Below are positions 1-6,690 of a stretch of 26,481 nucleotides of DNA, in pieces. Numbering within the stretch: the first letter of the stretch is position 1; each line of letters begins with the position of its first letter. Source of the DNA: CAYRUP01 sp964489265 (GTDB lineage: Bacteria > Pseudomonadota > Gammaproteobacteria > DSM-16500); assembly GCA_964489265.1 (NCBI GenBank), contig CAZAXX010000031.1:1-26481 (forward strand), written 5' to 3'. Position numbers and translations under genes: made by a program. The notes under the pieces were generated by a model. That model was not told the origin of the DNA. It searched no databases and worked only from the letters and a program-made list of their open reading frames with translations.

Positions 1-59
1 CGGGATCCAGAGTAAAACATCCTGTCCCTGGATCCCGCGGACAAGCCGCGGGACGTAGG
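1..59. repeat. Partial copy of cloverleaf-forming interspersed repeat, cut by window edge
   Basis: Two hairpins and the right half of a closing stem are visible. ATCCAG (5-10) pairs with CTGGAT (28-33). CCCGCGG (34-40) pairs with CCGCGGG (46-52) around the loop ACAAG. ACGTAGG (53-59) is identical to the right closing arm of the complete copy at 4945-5016. The initial CGGG fits the end of the missing first arm. The left closing arm CCTACGT should lie just outside the window. Confidence 0.75.
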
Positions 60-70
60 GTGAAAATATT

Positions 71-100
71 CTTGCTTCGCTTATGCTCGCTATGACGCAG
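71..100. repeat. Possible interspersed repeat fragment
   Basis: This stretch contains the short words cttgcttcgc and ttatgctcgc followed by tatgacgcag, next to the cloverleaf repeat. It has the look of a dispersed non-coding repeat and does not belong to a gene. No second copy was found in this window, so the call rests on its appearance and neighbourhood only. Confidence 0.25.
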
Positions 101-128
101 CTTTACAATATTATAATTCTTTCAACAG

Positions 129-157
129 TTGCTTTTCACTAGTTAATTCGATAAATT
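129..157 (+). promoter_or_regulatory. Candidate sigma-70 promoter for the pantothenate operon
   Basis: TTGCTT (129-134) and TAAATT (152-157) are separated by 17 bases and lie about 75 bases before the panG start. Both boxes are imperfect, so this is a candidate only. Confidence 0.3.
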
Positions 158-230
158 AGCCCACGATCTGACTATGAGCATTCAAGCAGAGACATCGACA
201 TTTAACATTTTTATGCATTAGGACTTGACC

Positions 231-950
231 ATGAGACAAGTACCTCATTATTTATTGATAGGCAATGGCCGCGTGTCCCGCCATTTTCAACATTATTTTT
301 CAAGCTTAAATATTTCTTTTTCTGTGTGGCATCGTAATCATCCAATCGCTGAATTAAATCAACAAGTAAAACGCAGCACGCACATTTTAATTTTGATTCG
401 TGATGATGCGATTGAATCCTTCATCATAGAAAATCTAACCGATACGACAGCTTATTGCATTCATTTTTCAGGCAGCTTAGTCATAGAAAAAGCATTTGGC
501 GCTCATCCACTGATGACTTTTAGCCAGGATTTATATTCTATCGAGCGCTACTCTTCGATCCATTTTGTTATTGATGAAGATGCACCAGCATTTGATCAGT
601 TACTGCCTGGAGTGCCGAATACGCATGTACGTTTGCCGAAAAAATTAAAAGATAAATATCATGCCTTATGCGTACTCAGTGGAAATTTCAGTTGCATGTT
701 GTGGCAAAAATTATTCGCGAGTTTTGAAAAAGAATTTAATATACCTGCTAACGTCGCTCACCCTTATTTATTACAACAGACACAAAATCTACTTGATCAT
801 TATCCATCAGCTCTTACAGGCCCGCTCGTGCGCGATGATAAAAATACAATTGCAAAAAATATCTCGGCTTTGACCGCAGATTCTTTTCAGAAAATTTATC
901 AGAGTTTCGTTGAATGTTACCAACTGGAAAATAGCAAGGGGAACGAATGA
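231..950 (+). CDS. panG: PanG-like ketopantoate reductase (Rossmann / DUF2520 family)
   Basis: This is probably the NADPH-dependent ketopantoate reductase that makes pantoate in the cytoplasm, filling the place of PanE. The N-terminus has a Rossmann start (LLIGNGRVS). The C-terminal half carries the DUF2520 pattern ALTGPLVRDD, with the HPLMTF segment in the middle. Known family: PanG of Francisella tularensis is a DUF2520-type ketopantoate reductase encoded with panB, panC, panD and coaX, and the same gene set follows here. The start is ATG 231, with AGGA at 220-223 seven bases upstream; the in-frame TTG at 225 would leave no room for a ribosome site. The stop overlaps panB by four bases (ATGA). 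The substrate is inferred from context; the fold assignment is firmer. Confidence 0.8.
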   Translation: MRQVPHYLLIGNGRVSRHFQHYFSSLNISFSVWHRNHPIAELNQQVKRSTHILILIRDDAIESFIIENLTDTTAYCIHFSGSLVIEKAFGAHPLMTFSQDLYSIERYSSIHFVIDEDAPAFDQLLPGVPNTHVRLPKKLKDKYHALCVLSGNFSCMLWQKLFASFEKEFNIPANVAHPYLLQQTQNLLDHYPSALTGPLVRDDKNTIAKNISALTADSFQKIYQSFVECYQLENSKGNE

Positions 951-1732
951 ACATTTTAGATTTTGCTAAAAAGAAAGAAAATAACGAGAAAATCAGCATG
1001 ATTACTTGTTATGACTATACCAGCGCCCGTATTTTAGCAAGAACGTCGGTTGATTGTATTTTAGTAGGTGATAGTCTGGCGATGACAATGTATGGATTCA
1101 AAGATACTATTTCAGCCACACTACAAATGATGAGCATGCACACGGCTGCAGTGAGTCGGGGTGCCGATAATAAATTTATTATTGGTGATTTGCCATTTTT
1201 AAGTTATCGCAAATCAATTAGTAAAAGTGTTTCAGCCGCACATGATTTAATGAAAGCAGGTGCGCATGCAGTAAAGCTAGAAGGTGCTCTCGGGAATATA
1301 AAACTCATTCGCCATTTAACTGAATCTGGCATTCCCGTCATGGGACATTTAGGTTTAACACCACAATCAATTAACATATTGGGTGGCCTTAAAGTTCAGG
1401 GTAAAACCGATGAGAGCGCAAACCAATTATATGAACAAGCCTCTGCACTACAAGACGCCGGTTGTTTTTCTATCGTCTTGGAGTGTGTGCCAACTGAATT
1501 AGCTAAAAAAATTACGCAATCGCTCATTATACCAATCATTGGCATTGGGGCAGGTCCATATACCGATGGGCAAGTCTTAGTTTGGCAAGATTTACTCGGC
1601 TTGCAGAATGAATTCAAACCTAAATTTCTTAAAGTTTACGTGGATGGATTAACGCATCTTGCAACTGGTATTGAAAATTATGTTAACGAAGTAAAAAATT
1701 GTGAGTACCCTCAAAATGAACATTGTTACTAG
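947..1732 (+). CDS. panB: 3-methyl-2-oxobutanoate hydroxymethyltransferase (ketopantoate hydroxymethyltransferase)
   Basis: PanB transfers a one-carbon unit from methylene-tetrahydrofolate to 2-ketoisovalerate, giving ketopantoate (EC 2.1.2.11), in the cytoplasm. The 261 residues cover the whole TIM-barrel family. Visible motifs are TCYDYTSA near residue 20, ILVGDS with metal ligand D42, GDLPF with D81, KLEGA with E112, the GHLGLTPQS segment, catalytic-base region VLEC with E179, and IGIGAG around residues 198-203. These match E. coli D45, D84, E114 and E181 with a shift of two to three residues. AAGGGG just upstream is the ribosome site. The start overlaps the panG stop by four bases and the end overlaps panC, so translation is probably coupled. 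Confidence 0.96.
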   Translation: MNILDFAKKKENNEKISMITCYDYTSARILARTSVDCILVGDSLAMTMYGFKDTISATLQMMSMHTAAVSRGADNKFIIGDLPFLSYRKSISKSVSAAHDLMKAGAHAVKLEGALGNIKLIRHLTESGIPVMGHLGLTPQSINILGGLKVQGKTDESANQLYEQASALQDAGCFSIVLECVPTELAKKITQSLIIPIIGIGAGPYTDGQVLVWQDLLGLQNEFKPKFLKVYVDGLTHLATGIENYVNEVKNCEYPQNEHCY

Positions 1733-2477
1733 TCTAAGCGCTTGGCAAAGCACAAGAAAAAATTTGCTAAATAAAACCATAGGATTTATTCCTACGATGG
1801 GCAATTTACATCAAGGACATTTAAGCTTATGTGAACGCTCTAAAAGCGAAAATGAAATTACTATTGTCAGCATTTTTGTCAATCCAACGCAGTTTAATCA
1901 AGCCAGTGATTTTGATCGTTATCCAAGAACTGTTGAAGATGATCTTGCTAAATTAGAACTATCTAAAGTTGATTATGTTTTTTTACCTGATCCTAAAGAA
2001 ATATATTTTGATAATTATCAAATTCAAGTAAATGAAACAGAATTAAGTTCAGATTTAGAGGGCGCATATCGCCCAGGACATTTTACTGGCATGCTAACTG
2101 TCGTTTTAAAATTATTAAATTTGATGCAAGCAACCCGTGCATATTTTGGGGAAAAAGATTATCAGCAATTATTACTCGTAAAAAAAATGGCTGCTGCATT
2201 ATTTTTAACGACAGAAATTATCGGTTGTGAAACAATTCGCGCTGAAGATGGTGTTGCTTTAAGCTCAAGAAATTCCAGATTGAATGCAGAACAGCGTGAA
2301 AAAGCAAAATGCATCCCGGAATTATTAAATAGCACACTGAGTCTTGAACAAATCACAGAGAAATTATACTCTCTCGGTTTTAAAGTAGATTATATCGCAG
2401 AAAAATGGCAGCGTCGTTTAGCTGCTGTGTGGCTTGATGATGTACGCTTGATCGACAATATTCAAATAATAGGATAG
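1716..2477 (+). CDS. panC: Pantothenate synthetase (pantoate--beta-alanine ligase)
   Basis: PanC joins pantoate and beta-alanine using ATP to make pantothenate (EC 6.3.2.1). It shows the nucleotidyltransferase signature PTMGNLHQGHLSL with the HxGH histidines at residues 32 and 35, then FVNPTQF, the pantoate-binding RPGHFTGM, FGEKDYQQ, and the KMSKS-like LSSRNSRL. The chosen start ATG 1716 gives the family-typical opening MNIVTSL and overlaps panB by 17 bases. An in-frame GTG at 1701 would add five residues (MSTLK) and cannot be excluded. The protein is about 253 residues, shorter than E. coli PanC (283). The missing part is mainly in the C-terminal dimerisation region, between DYIAEK and the family ending ARLIDN (here VRLIDN). 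Confidence 0.95.
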   Translation: MNIVTSLSAWQSTRKNLLNKTIGFIPTMGNLHQGHLSLCERSKSENEITIVSIFVNPTQFNQASDFDRYPRTVEDDLAKLELSKVDYVFLPDPKEIYFDNYQIQVNETELSSDLEGAYRPGHFTGMLTVVLKLLNLMQATRAYFGEKDYQQLLLVKKMAAALFLTTEIIGCETIRAEDGVALSSRNSRLNAEQREKAKCIPELLNSTLSLEQITEKLYSLGFKVDYIAEKWQRRLAAVWLDDVRLIDNIQIIG

Positions 2478-2481
2478 TTTC

Positions 2482-2808
2482 ATGTTAATTACAGTTTTAA
2501 AATCAAAAATAGCTTATGCAACGATTACCAACAAAGAACTTTTTTATGTAGGTTCAATCACAATCGATGAAGAGATCATGAAGCGAGCCAATATTCGTGA
2601 AAATGAAAAAGTCCAAGTCGTCAATTTAAATAATGGCGAACGGCTTGAGACATATGCCATCAAGGGAAAAGCTGGCAGTAAAATATTTAGTTTAAATGGC
2701 GCAGCCGCGCGCAAAGCGGAAATTGGTGATAAAATTTTTATTATTTGTTATGCCACAATTGATGAATCAAACACATTAGAACCTATCGTGATTGATCTCG
2801 AACATTAG
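2482..2808 (+). CDS. panD: Aspartate 1-decarboxylase (pyruvoyl-dependent)
   Basis: PanD decarboxylates L-aspartate to beta-alanine (EC 4.1.1.11), the second substrate of PanC. The proenzyme cuts itself between G24 and S25, visible here in YVGSITID, so that S25 becomes the pyruvoyl cofactor. Other family marks are the NGERLETYAI segment, SLNGAAARKAEIGD, and a final short strand. At 108 residues it is a little shorter than E. coli PanD (126). AGGA at 2471-2474 lies seven bases before the ATG. It sits four bases after panC and nine before coaX in the same operon. I saw no gene for the PanZ/PanM maturation factor in this window, which fits self-processing but does not prove it. Confidence 0.95.
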   Translation: MLITVLKSKIAYATITNKELFYVGSITIDEEIMKRANIRENEKVQVVNLNNGERLETYAIKGKAGSKIFSLNGAAARKAEIGDKIFIICYATIDESNTLEPIVIDLEH

Positions 2809-2817
2809 GAGCCAACC

Positions 2818-3591
2818 ATGCTACTTTGCTTAGACGTCGGTAATACCCATATTTTAGGTGGTGTATTTAACCAGGAAAAGTTATTAACGCGTTTTCGGTA
2901 TGCAACTCATTTGATTGGAACATCAGATCAATTTGGAATTTTTTTAATTAATATTTTACAAATAAATAAAATCAATCAAAATGATATTTCAGCAACTGCC
3001 ATCAGTTCTGTTGTGCCAAATTGTGATTTCACGATTAAGCATACTATTTCAGCTTATCTAAATTCTTCCGTTTTTATTTTACAAACGGGTGTTAAAACTG
3101 GCTTAAATATCAAATATAAAAATCCTAAAGAAGTCGGCGCAGATCGAATTGCCAATGCAATTGGCGCAGTCAGTGTTTTTCCGAATAAAAATATTATTAT
3201 TATTGATATGGGCACTGCAACAACCGTGTGCGCTGTTAGCAAAAAACGTGATTATTTAGGTGGAACCATTTTGCCTGGTATGCGACTTGGTATGGAAGCG
3301 TTACGTTCCAACACAGCAAAATTAATGTCTGTTGATATTGAAGAACCGGAAGCATGTTTAGGGCGCACAACACGGGAAAGCATACAAGCTGGACTTTTTT
3401 ACGGGCAATTTGGCGCGCTCAAAGAAATTATCAGTGAATACAAAAAAAATATTTTTCCTAACGAAGCTGTTACGGTGATTGGTACAGGTGGTTTTTCGCA
3501 GCTTTTTAAAGATAAATCATTATTTGATGTGTTACTTCCTGATTTGGTATTACAAGGATTGTATCATGCGTATGAGAATTCGGCGTTGTAG
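2818..3591 (+). CDS. coaX: Type III pantothenate kinase
   Basis: CoaX phosphorylates pantothenate to 4'-phosphopantothenate (EC 2.7.1.33), the committed step of coenzyme A synthesis. It belongs to the ASKHA fold and is unrelated to E. coli CoaA. Visible motifs are LDVGNTH (phosphate-binding D6, N9, T10), GADRIANAIGA at 107-117 (pantothenate site), IDMGTATTV near 130 (second phosphate motif), and GGTILPGMRLG at 148-158. The length of 257 residues is normal. AGGAG at 2807-2811 overlaps the panD stop and lies six bases from the ATG. Type III kinases typically need a monovalent cation and escape CoA feedback; that is family knowledge and was not seen here. Confidence 0.95.
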   Translation: MLLCLDVGNTHILGGVFNQEKLLTRFRYATHLIGTSDQFGIFLINILQINKINQNDISATAISSVVPNCDFTIKHTISAYLNSSVFILQTGVKTGLNIKYKNPKEVGADRIANAIGAVSVFPNKNIIIIDMGTATTVCAVSKKRDYLGGTILPGMRLGMEALRSNTAKLMSVDIEEPEACLGRTTRESIQAGLFYGQFGALKEIISEYKKNIFPNEAVTVIGTGGFSQLFKDKSLFDVLLPDLVLQGLYHAYENSAL

Positions 3592-3603
3592 TTACTTGGT
3601 TTT

Positions 3604-3632
3604 TGTCATCCTTCACTTCGTTCAGGATGACA
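3604..3632. repeat. Shortened TGTCATCCT...AGGATGACA inverted repeat
   Basis: TGTCATCCT (3604-3612) pairs perfectly with AGGATGACA (3624-3632) around an 11-base loop. Its right 20 bases equal the right end of the long hairpin at 15605-15670, and the left 9 equal its left end, so it looks like the same element with the centre deleted. It lies between the convergent coaX and greB genes. There is no T-run on either strand, so it is not a textbook intrinsic terminator, though it may still mark transcript ends. Confidence 0.8.
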
Positions 3633-3636
3633 AACA

Positions 3637-4188
3637 CTACAAACCTATTTCATATTTTATCGCTAGCACTTCCAATCTTTCGATCCCAGACGGTGTGCGA
3701 AATTCAACGACATCACCCACATGCGCTTTCAATAAACTTTTTGCAACAGGCGAAAGCCAGCTAATTTTATTTTTATTTAAATCCGCTTCATCAAATCCTA
3801 CTAATTTGACAGTTTTTTTCTTGCCATCTTTTTGCAAATAAGTCACCGTCGCGCCAAAAAAAACTTGCGTGAGATGTTGTTGAAGTTTGGGATCAACAAC
3901 TTCTGCATTTTCGATTCTTTTTGTTAAGTACCGTACGCGTCGATCAATTTCGCGTAAGCGTTTTTTACCATAGATATAATCACCATTCTCCGAACGATCG
4001 CCATTCCCAGCCGCCCAACTCACTGTTTCGACAATTTTTGGACGCTCTTCTTTTAATAAAAAACGTAATTCATTTTGCAAATCAGCATAGCCATTTGGCG
4101 TTACATAATTTTTTACATTAAGTGGAAATGTATCGCTTTTTTCAGGCTCTTCTTCATCATCACTTTCTTTGGTAAATGCTTTGCTCAT
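3637..4188 (-). CDS. greB: Transcription elongation factor GreB
   Basis: GreB enters the RNA polymerase secondary channel and stimulates cleavage of backtracked transcripts. The GreB-specific stretch YIYGKKRLREIDRRVRYL is present, whereas GreA has ENAEYHAAKE-type sequence there. The coiled-coil tip reads GDRSENGDY, with D64 and E67 spaced like the catalytic D41/E44 pair of E. coli. The C-terminal FKBP-like domain follows (FGATVTYLQKDG, ISWLSPVAKSLL). At 183 residues it is longer than E. coli GreB (158). Much of the excess is an acidic N-terminal tail of about 22 residues (DDEEEPEKSD), which is unusual. AGGAT lies upstream of the ATG. It converges on coaX and diverges from the lipoprotein gene at 4258. 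Confidence 0.93.
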   Translation of the reverse strand: MSKAFTKESDDEEEPEKSDTFPLNVKNYVTPNGYADLQNELRFLLKEERPKIVETVSWAAGNGDRSENGDYIYGKKRLREIDRRVRYLTKRIENAEVVDPKLQQHLTQVFFGATVTYLQKDGKKKTVKLVGFDEADLNKNKISWLSPVAKSLLKAHVGDVVEFRTPSGIERLEVLAIKYEIGL

Positions 4189-4257
4189 AAATCCTACTTT
4201 TTTAATTCAGCTATTTCATGATACGCTACTGGCCTTACTCTTTGGGAGAATTATTAT

Positions 4258-4923
4258 ATGAAATTAATCAGTAAAAATAAGCGTATTTTAGCGGTTCTAG
4301 GTGTGGGCATGGTATTGGGACTCAGCGGTTGCAGCACAATAAATCCATACACAGGCCAACAACAAACAAGCGAAGCTAGCATTGGAACGGGTATCGGCGC
4401 ATTAGGCGGCGCTGCTGTGGGTGCTATTGCAGGCGGTGGTCGCGGTGCATTAATTGGTGGTGCAGTCGGTGCTGTCGCAGGTGGATTGATAGGTAATTCG
4501 ATGGATAAAGAAAATGCCGAACTCCGTCAGCAATTACAAGGTACTGGTGTGCAGGTTCAGCAACAAGGTCATTATATTCAATTAATTATGGCATCGGATG
4601 TGACCTTTAAAACCGGTCAATATGACATACGTACAGGCTACTATCCAGTCCTGGATTCCGTTGCAATCGTACTTAGAAAATATGACCGAACCAATGTCAT
4701 GATTACAGGTTTCACTGACAATGTTGGCAATGATGCTTACAACCAAACATTATCAGAAAAACGCGCAGCAAGTGTTGGCGCATATTTGATTTCGCAAGGC
4801 GTCGCACCTAGCCGTATCTTTACCGATGGTAGAGGAAAGCGTAATCCAATGGCTTCCAATGCAACTGAACAAGGTCGCGCTATGAATCGCCGTGTTGTGA
4901 TTACGTTGCGTCCGATTGGTTAA
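4258..4923 (+). CDS. OmpA-family lipoprotein with glycine-zipper segment (YiaD-like)
   Basis: This is a probable outer-membrane lipoprotein that tethers the membrane to peptidoglycan. A signal peptide ends in the lipobox LSGC, with lipidated C25. Residues 41-80 are a glycine/alanine-rich zipper (repeated GGA, GAVAGG). Residues about 105-219 form an OmpA C-terminal domain, with DVTFKTGQYDI, GFTDNVGNDAYNQTLSEKRA and the final RAMNRRVVI; D154 and R192 lie at the usual diaminopimelate-binding positions. The order lipobox, glycine zipper, OmpA resembles E. coli YiaD. GGAG at 4245-4248 lies nine bases before the ATG. It stands alone, with a structured repeat downstream. A role in envelope integrity is family knowledge. 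Confidence 0.9.
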   Translation: MKLISKNKRILAVLGVGMVLGLSGCSTINPYTGQQQTSEASIGTGIGALGGAAVGAIAGGGRGALIGGAVGAVAGGLIGNSMDKENAELRQQLQGTGVQVQQQGHYIQLIMASDVTFKTGQYDIRTGYYPVLDSVAIVLRKYDRTNVMITGFTDNVGNDAYNQTLSEKRAASVGAYLISQGVAPSRIFTDGRGKRNPMASNATEQGRAMNRRVVITLRPIG

Positions 4924-4944
4924 CGCTTTTGTCTCCTGCGCCCA

Positions 4945-5016
4945 CCTACGTCCCGCGACTTGTTCGCGGGATCCAAGTTCCACAGTGGATACCGCGCATA
5001 AAGCGCGGTACGTAGG
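4945..5016. repeat. Complete cloverleaf-forming interspersed repeat
   Basis: The closing stem is CCTACGT (4945-4951) with ACGTAGG (5010-5016). Arm 1 is CCCGCGA/TCGCGGG (4952-4958/4964-4970) with loop CTTGT. Arm 2 is ATCCA/TGGAT (4971-4975/4986-4990). Arm 3 is ACCGCGC/GCGCGGT (4991-4997/5003-5009) with loop ATAAA. All stems are perfect, and the arms abut with no unpaired base at the junction. A second, truncated copy occupies 1-59. The element lies between the 3' ends of two convergent genes, so it may also act on their transcript ends. It is not a tRNA, since it lacks the conserved tRNA loops. Confidence 0.85.
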
Positions 5017-5023
5017 GGCCGGC

Positions 5024-5036
5024 GTTCAGGATGACA
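5024..5036. repeat. Relic end of the GGATGACA repeat
   Basis: GTTCAGGATGACA matches the right end of the inverted repeat at 15605-15670 and of the short copy at 3604-3632. No left arm is present. It directly follows the cloverleaf repeat, suggesting one repeat landed next to or inside the other. Confidence 0.55.
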
Positions 5037-5040
5037 AGCC

Positions 5041-5790
5041 TTATTCTATTTCTGCAATAATCTGTTCAGAAATATCTGCATTAGAATACACTTCCTGAAC
5101 ATCATCCAAATCTTCCAGCATCTCTACGAGACGAATAATTTTTTCCGCTGTTTCTTTATCTGTGATAGACACATTCGTTGCAGCAACCATAGTGACATTC
5201 GCTTCCGCTGGTTGCAGTCCAGCCTGTTGCATGGCATTTTTTATCGAGAGAAAGAGATCAGGTGACGTCGTAACATCAATACTTTTATCCGTATTCACAA
5301 GAACATCATCAGCACCCACTTCTAACGCAAGCTCCATTACACGCTCTTCATCCACATCAGGTGAAAATGTTAATTGGCCCGTTTTCTGAAATAAATAGGC
5401 AACTGAACCATCAGTCCCTAAATTGCCACCACATTTAGTAAAAGCGTGACGCACATCGGCAACCGTTCGATTACGATTATTTGTCATGCAATCTACCATC
5501 ATGGCAACACCGCCAGGACCGTAACCTTCATAACGAATTTCTTCAACATCAACGCCTTCTATACCTCCTGCACCACGCTTGATTGCGCGATCAATCACAT
5601 CTCGTGACATGTTTGCACCTAGCGCTTTATCAACAGCGGTTCTAAGACGCGGATTATCGTCCGGACTGCCGCCACCTAATTTAGCAGCAACGGTCACTTC
5701 ACGAATCAGTTTGGTATAGATCTTGCCGCGGATTGCATCTTGCTTGGATTTATGACGCTTAATGTTAGCCCACTTACTATGTCCTGCCAT
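5041..5790 (-). CDS. yebC: YebC/TACO1-family protein
   Basis: This is a full-length (249 residue) member of the YebC/PmpR/TACO1 family. The signature N-terminus MAGHSKWANIKRHK is followed by GKIYTKLIREV, DNPRLRTAVDKALGANM, IDRAIKRGAGG, YEGYGPGGVAMMVD and TNNRNRTVADVRHAF. The family was long annotated as transcriptional regulators. Later work on bacterial and mitochondrial members points to a translation role, helping ribosomes through difficult (for example proline-rich) stretches. In many gammaproteobacteria it sits beside ruvC; here it stands alone. GAGAAGA precedes the ATG, and a candidate promoter lies at 5827-5855. The 3' end runs into the cloverleaf repeat region. Confidence 0.95.
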   Translation of the reverse strand: MAGHSKWANIKRHKSKQDAIRGKIYTKLIREVTVAAKLGGGSPDDNPRLRTAVDKALGANMSRDVIDRAIKRGAGGIEGVDVEEIRYEGYGPGGVAMMVDCMTNNRNRTVADVRHAFTKCGGNLGTDGSVAYLFQKTGQLTFSPDVDEERVMELALEVGADDVLVNTDKSIDVTTSPDLFLSIKNAMQQAGLQPAEANVTMVAATNVSITDKETAEKIIRLVEMLEDLDDVQEVYSNADISEQIIAEIE

Positions 5791-5826
5791 ATCTTCTCAC
5801 TTAACGACTCAAATACGAGACGCTAC

Positions 5827-5855
5827 TATATATCAAGGATTGAGAAAAAATCCAA
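5827..5855 (-). promoter_or_regulatory. Candidate sigma-70 promoter for yebC
   Basis: Read on the minus strand, TTGGAT (5855-5850) and TATATA (5832-5827) are separated by exactly 17 bases. The -10 box lies 36 bases before the yebC ATG. Box sequence, spacing and position are all favourable. Confidence 0.5.
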
Positions 5856-5888
5856 CAAATAATAGCGTCTGCTGCCATTCGTAATAAC

Positions 5889-6677
5889 TTATTTTTTCCC
5901 TTTGTCCGCAGTTGATGTACTATTCGCACCATTCACAATAGCCGCAAATGTTTTCATTGATTGATCTGCAACAATCATAAACCGTGGTTGTGCCATGGGT
6001 CGATAATTTCGATTTGCAGTTCTCGCATCAATGCTGAATGCCATCGTATAACCCGCAGCTTTTGCTTCTTTTTCTAAATAAGGATCATAAATTCCAAATG
6101 GCCATGCTAATAAAACTATTTTTTTACCCATCTTTTCTTCTAATATTTGTTTTGGTTTCACCAATTGCATATCCACATATTTTTCATAACTCGCTGCAGA
6201 TAGGTGTTTTTTCATTTGCTTAAAATTAGGATGGTCGTAAGTATGACTTTGTATATCAAAAAGTCCTGTTGCCTGTAATTTTTGTAATTCTTCCCAAGTC
6301 AACGCATTTTTCCCAGCAGAAATAGTTTCTGGATAAATAAATAATGTAACGGGAAAATTATATTTTTTTACAATCGGAACCATGTAATTATAAACTGACT
6401 GCCAACCATCATCATTGGTAATCACAACCGCTTTCTTCGGTAATGAATCACGTGTACCTTGTAAATATTCAACTGCTTCAGTAAGCGGAATAATAGTAAA
6501 TCCATTGTCTTTTAACCATTTTATTTGTTCTTCAAAGCGCTTCGGCGTGAGATTCATGCTGCCTGGTTTGGTTGGATTGAAATTATGATAACAAAGTATC
6601 GGAATATTGATTTTATCATTTGCAAATGTTGCTTGAGAAAATAAAAAAAATAAGATTATGATGAAAAAACGAAACAT
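5889..6677 (-). CDS. Secreted polysaccharide deacetylase (NodB homology, CE4 family)
   Basis: This is a probable metal-dependent N- or O-deacetylase acting on a cell-envelope or external polysaccharide. A signal peptide covers about residues 1-19 (FFIIILFFLFSQATFA). The NodB motifs appear in order: TNDDG at 87-91 (catalytic D89, metal D90; the usual form is TFDDG), SHTYDH at 144-149 (metal H145, H149), and AWPFG at 191-195. The opening IPILCYHNF is typical of PgaB/PgdA-like members. AGGAGG lies seven bases before the ATG, an unusually strong site. It starts 13 bases after the porin gene, so it is the last gene of a three-gene operon. The substrate is unknown. The F-to-N change in motif 1 spares the catalytic residues. 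Confidence 0.88.
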   Translation of the reverse strand: MFRFFIIILFFLFSQATFANDKINIPILCYHNFNPTKPGSMNLTPKRFEEQIKWLKDNGFTIIPLTEAVEYLQGTRDSLPKKAVVITNDDGWQSVYNYMVPIVKKYNFPVTLFIYPETISAGKNALTWEELQKLQATGLFDIQSHTYDHPNFKQMKKHLSAASYEKYVDMQLVKPKQILEEKMGKKIVLLAWPFGIYDPYLEKEAKAAGYTMAFSIDARTANRNYRPMAQPRFMIVADQSMKTFAAIVNGANSTSTADKGKK

Positions 6678-6690
6678 ATGTCAGCCTCCT

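Noticed and set aside
225..230. TTG start for panG
   Set aside because: The AGGA ribosome site would be one base from the TTG; ATG 231 has correct spacing.
3604..3632. Intrinsic terminator for coaX or greB
   Set aside because: The stem lacks a T-run on either strand; it is better described as a repeat, although it may still affect transcript ends.
4945..5016. Cloverleaf as a tRNA gene
   Set aside because: The arm lengths do not fit tRNA, there is no anticodon loop of seven bases, no T-loop consensus and no CCA-end context; the second copy at 1-59 is clearly a repeat.
4916..5098. Small plus-strand frame across the cloverleaf repeat
   Set aside because: It is composed almost entirely of repeat sequence and overlaps yebC on the other strand.
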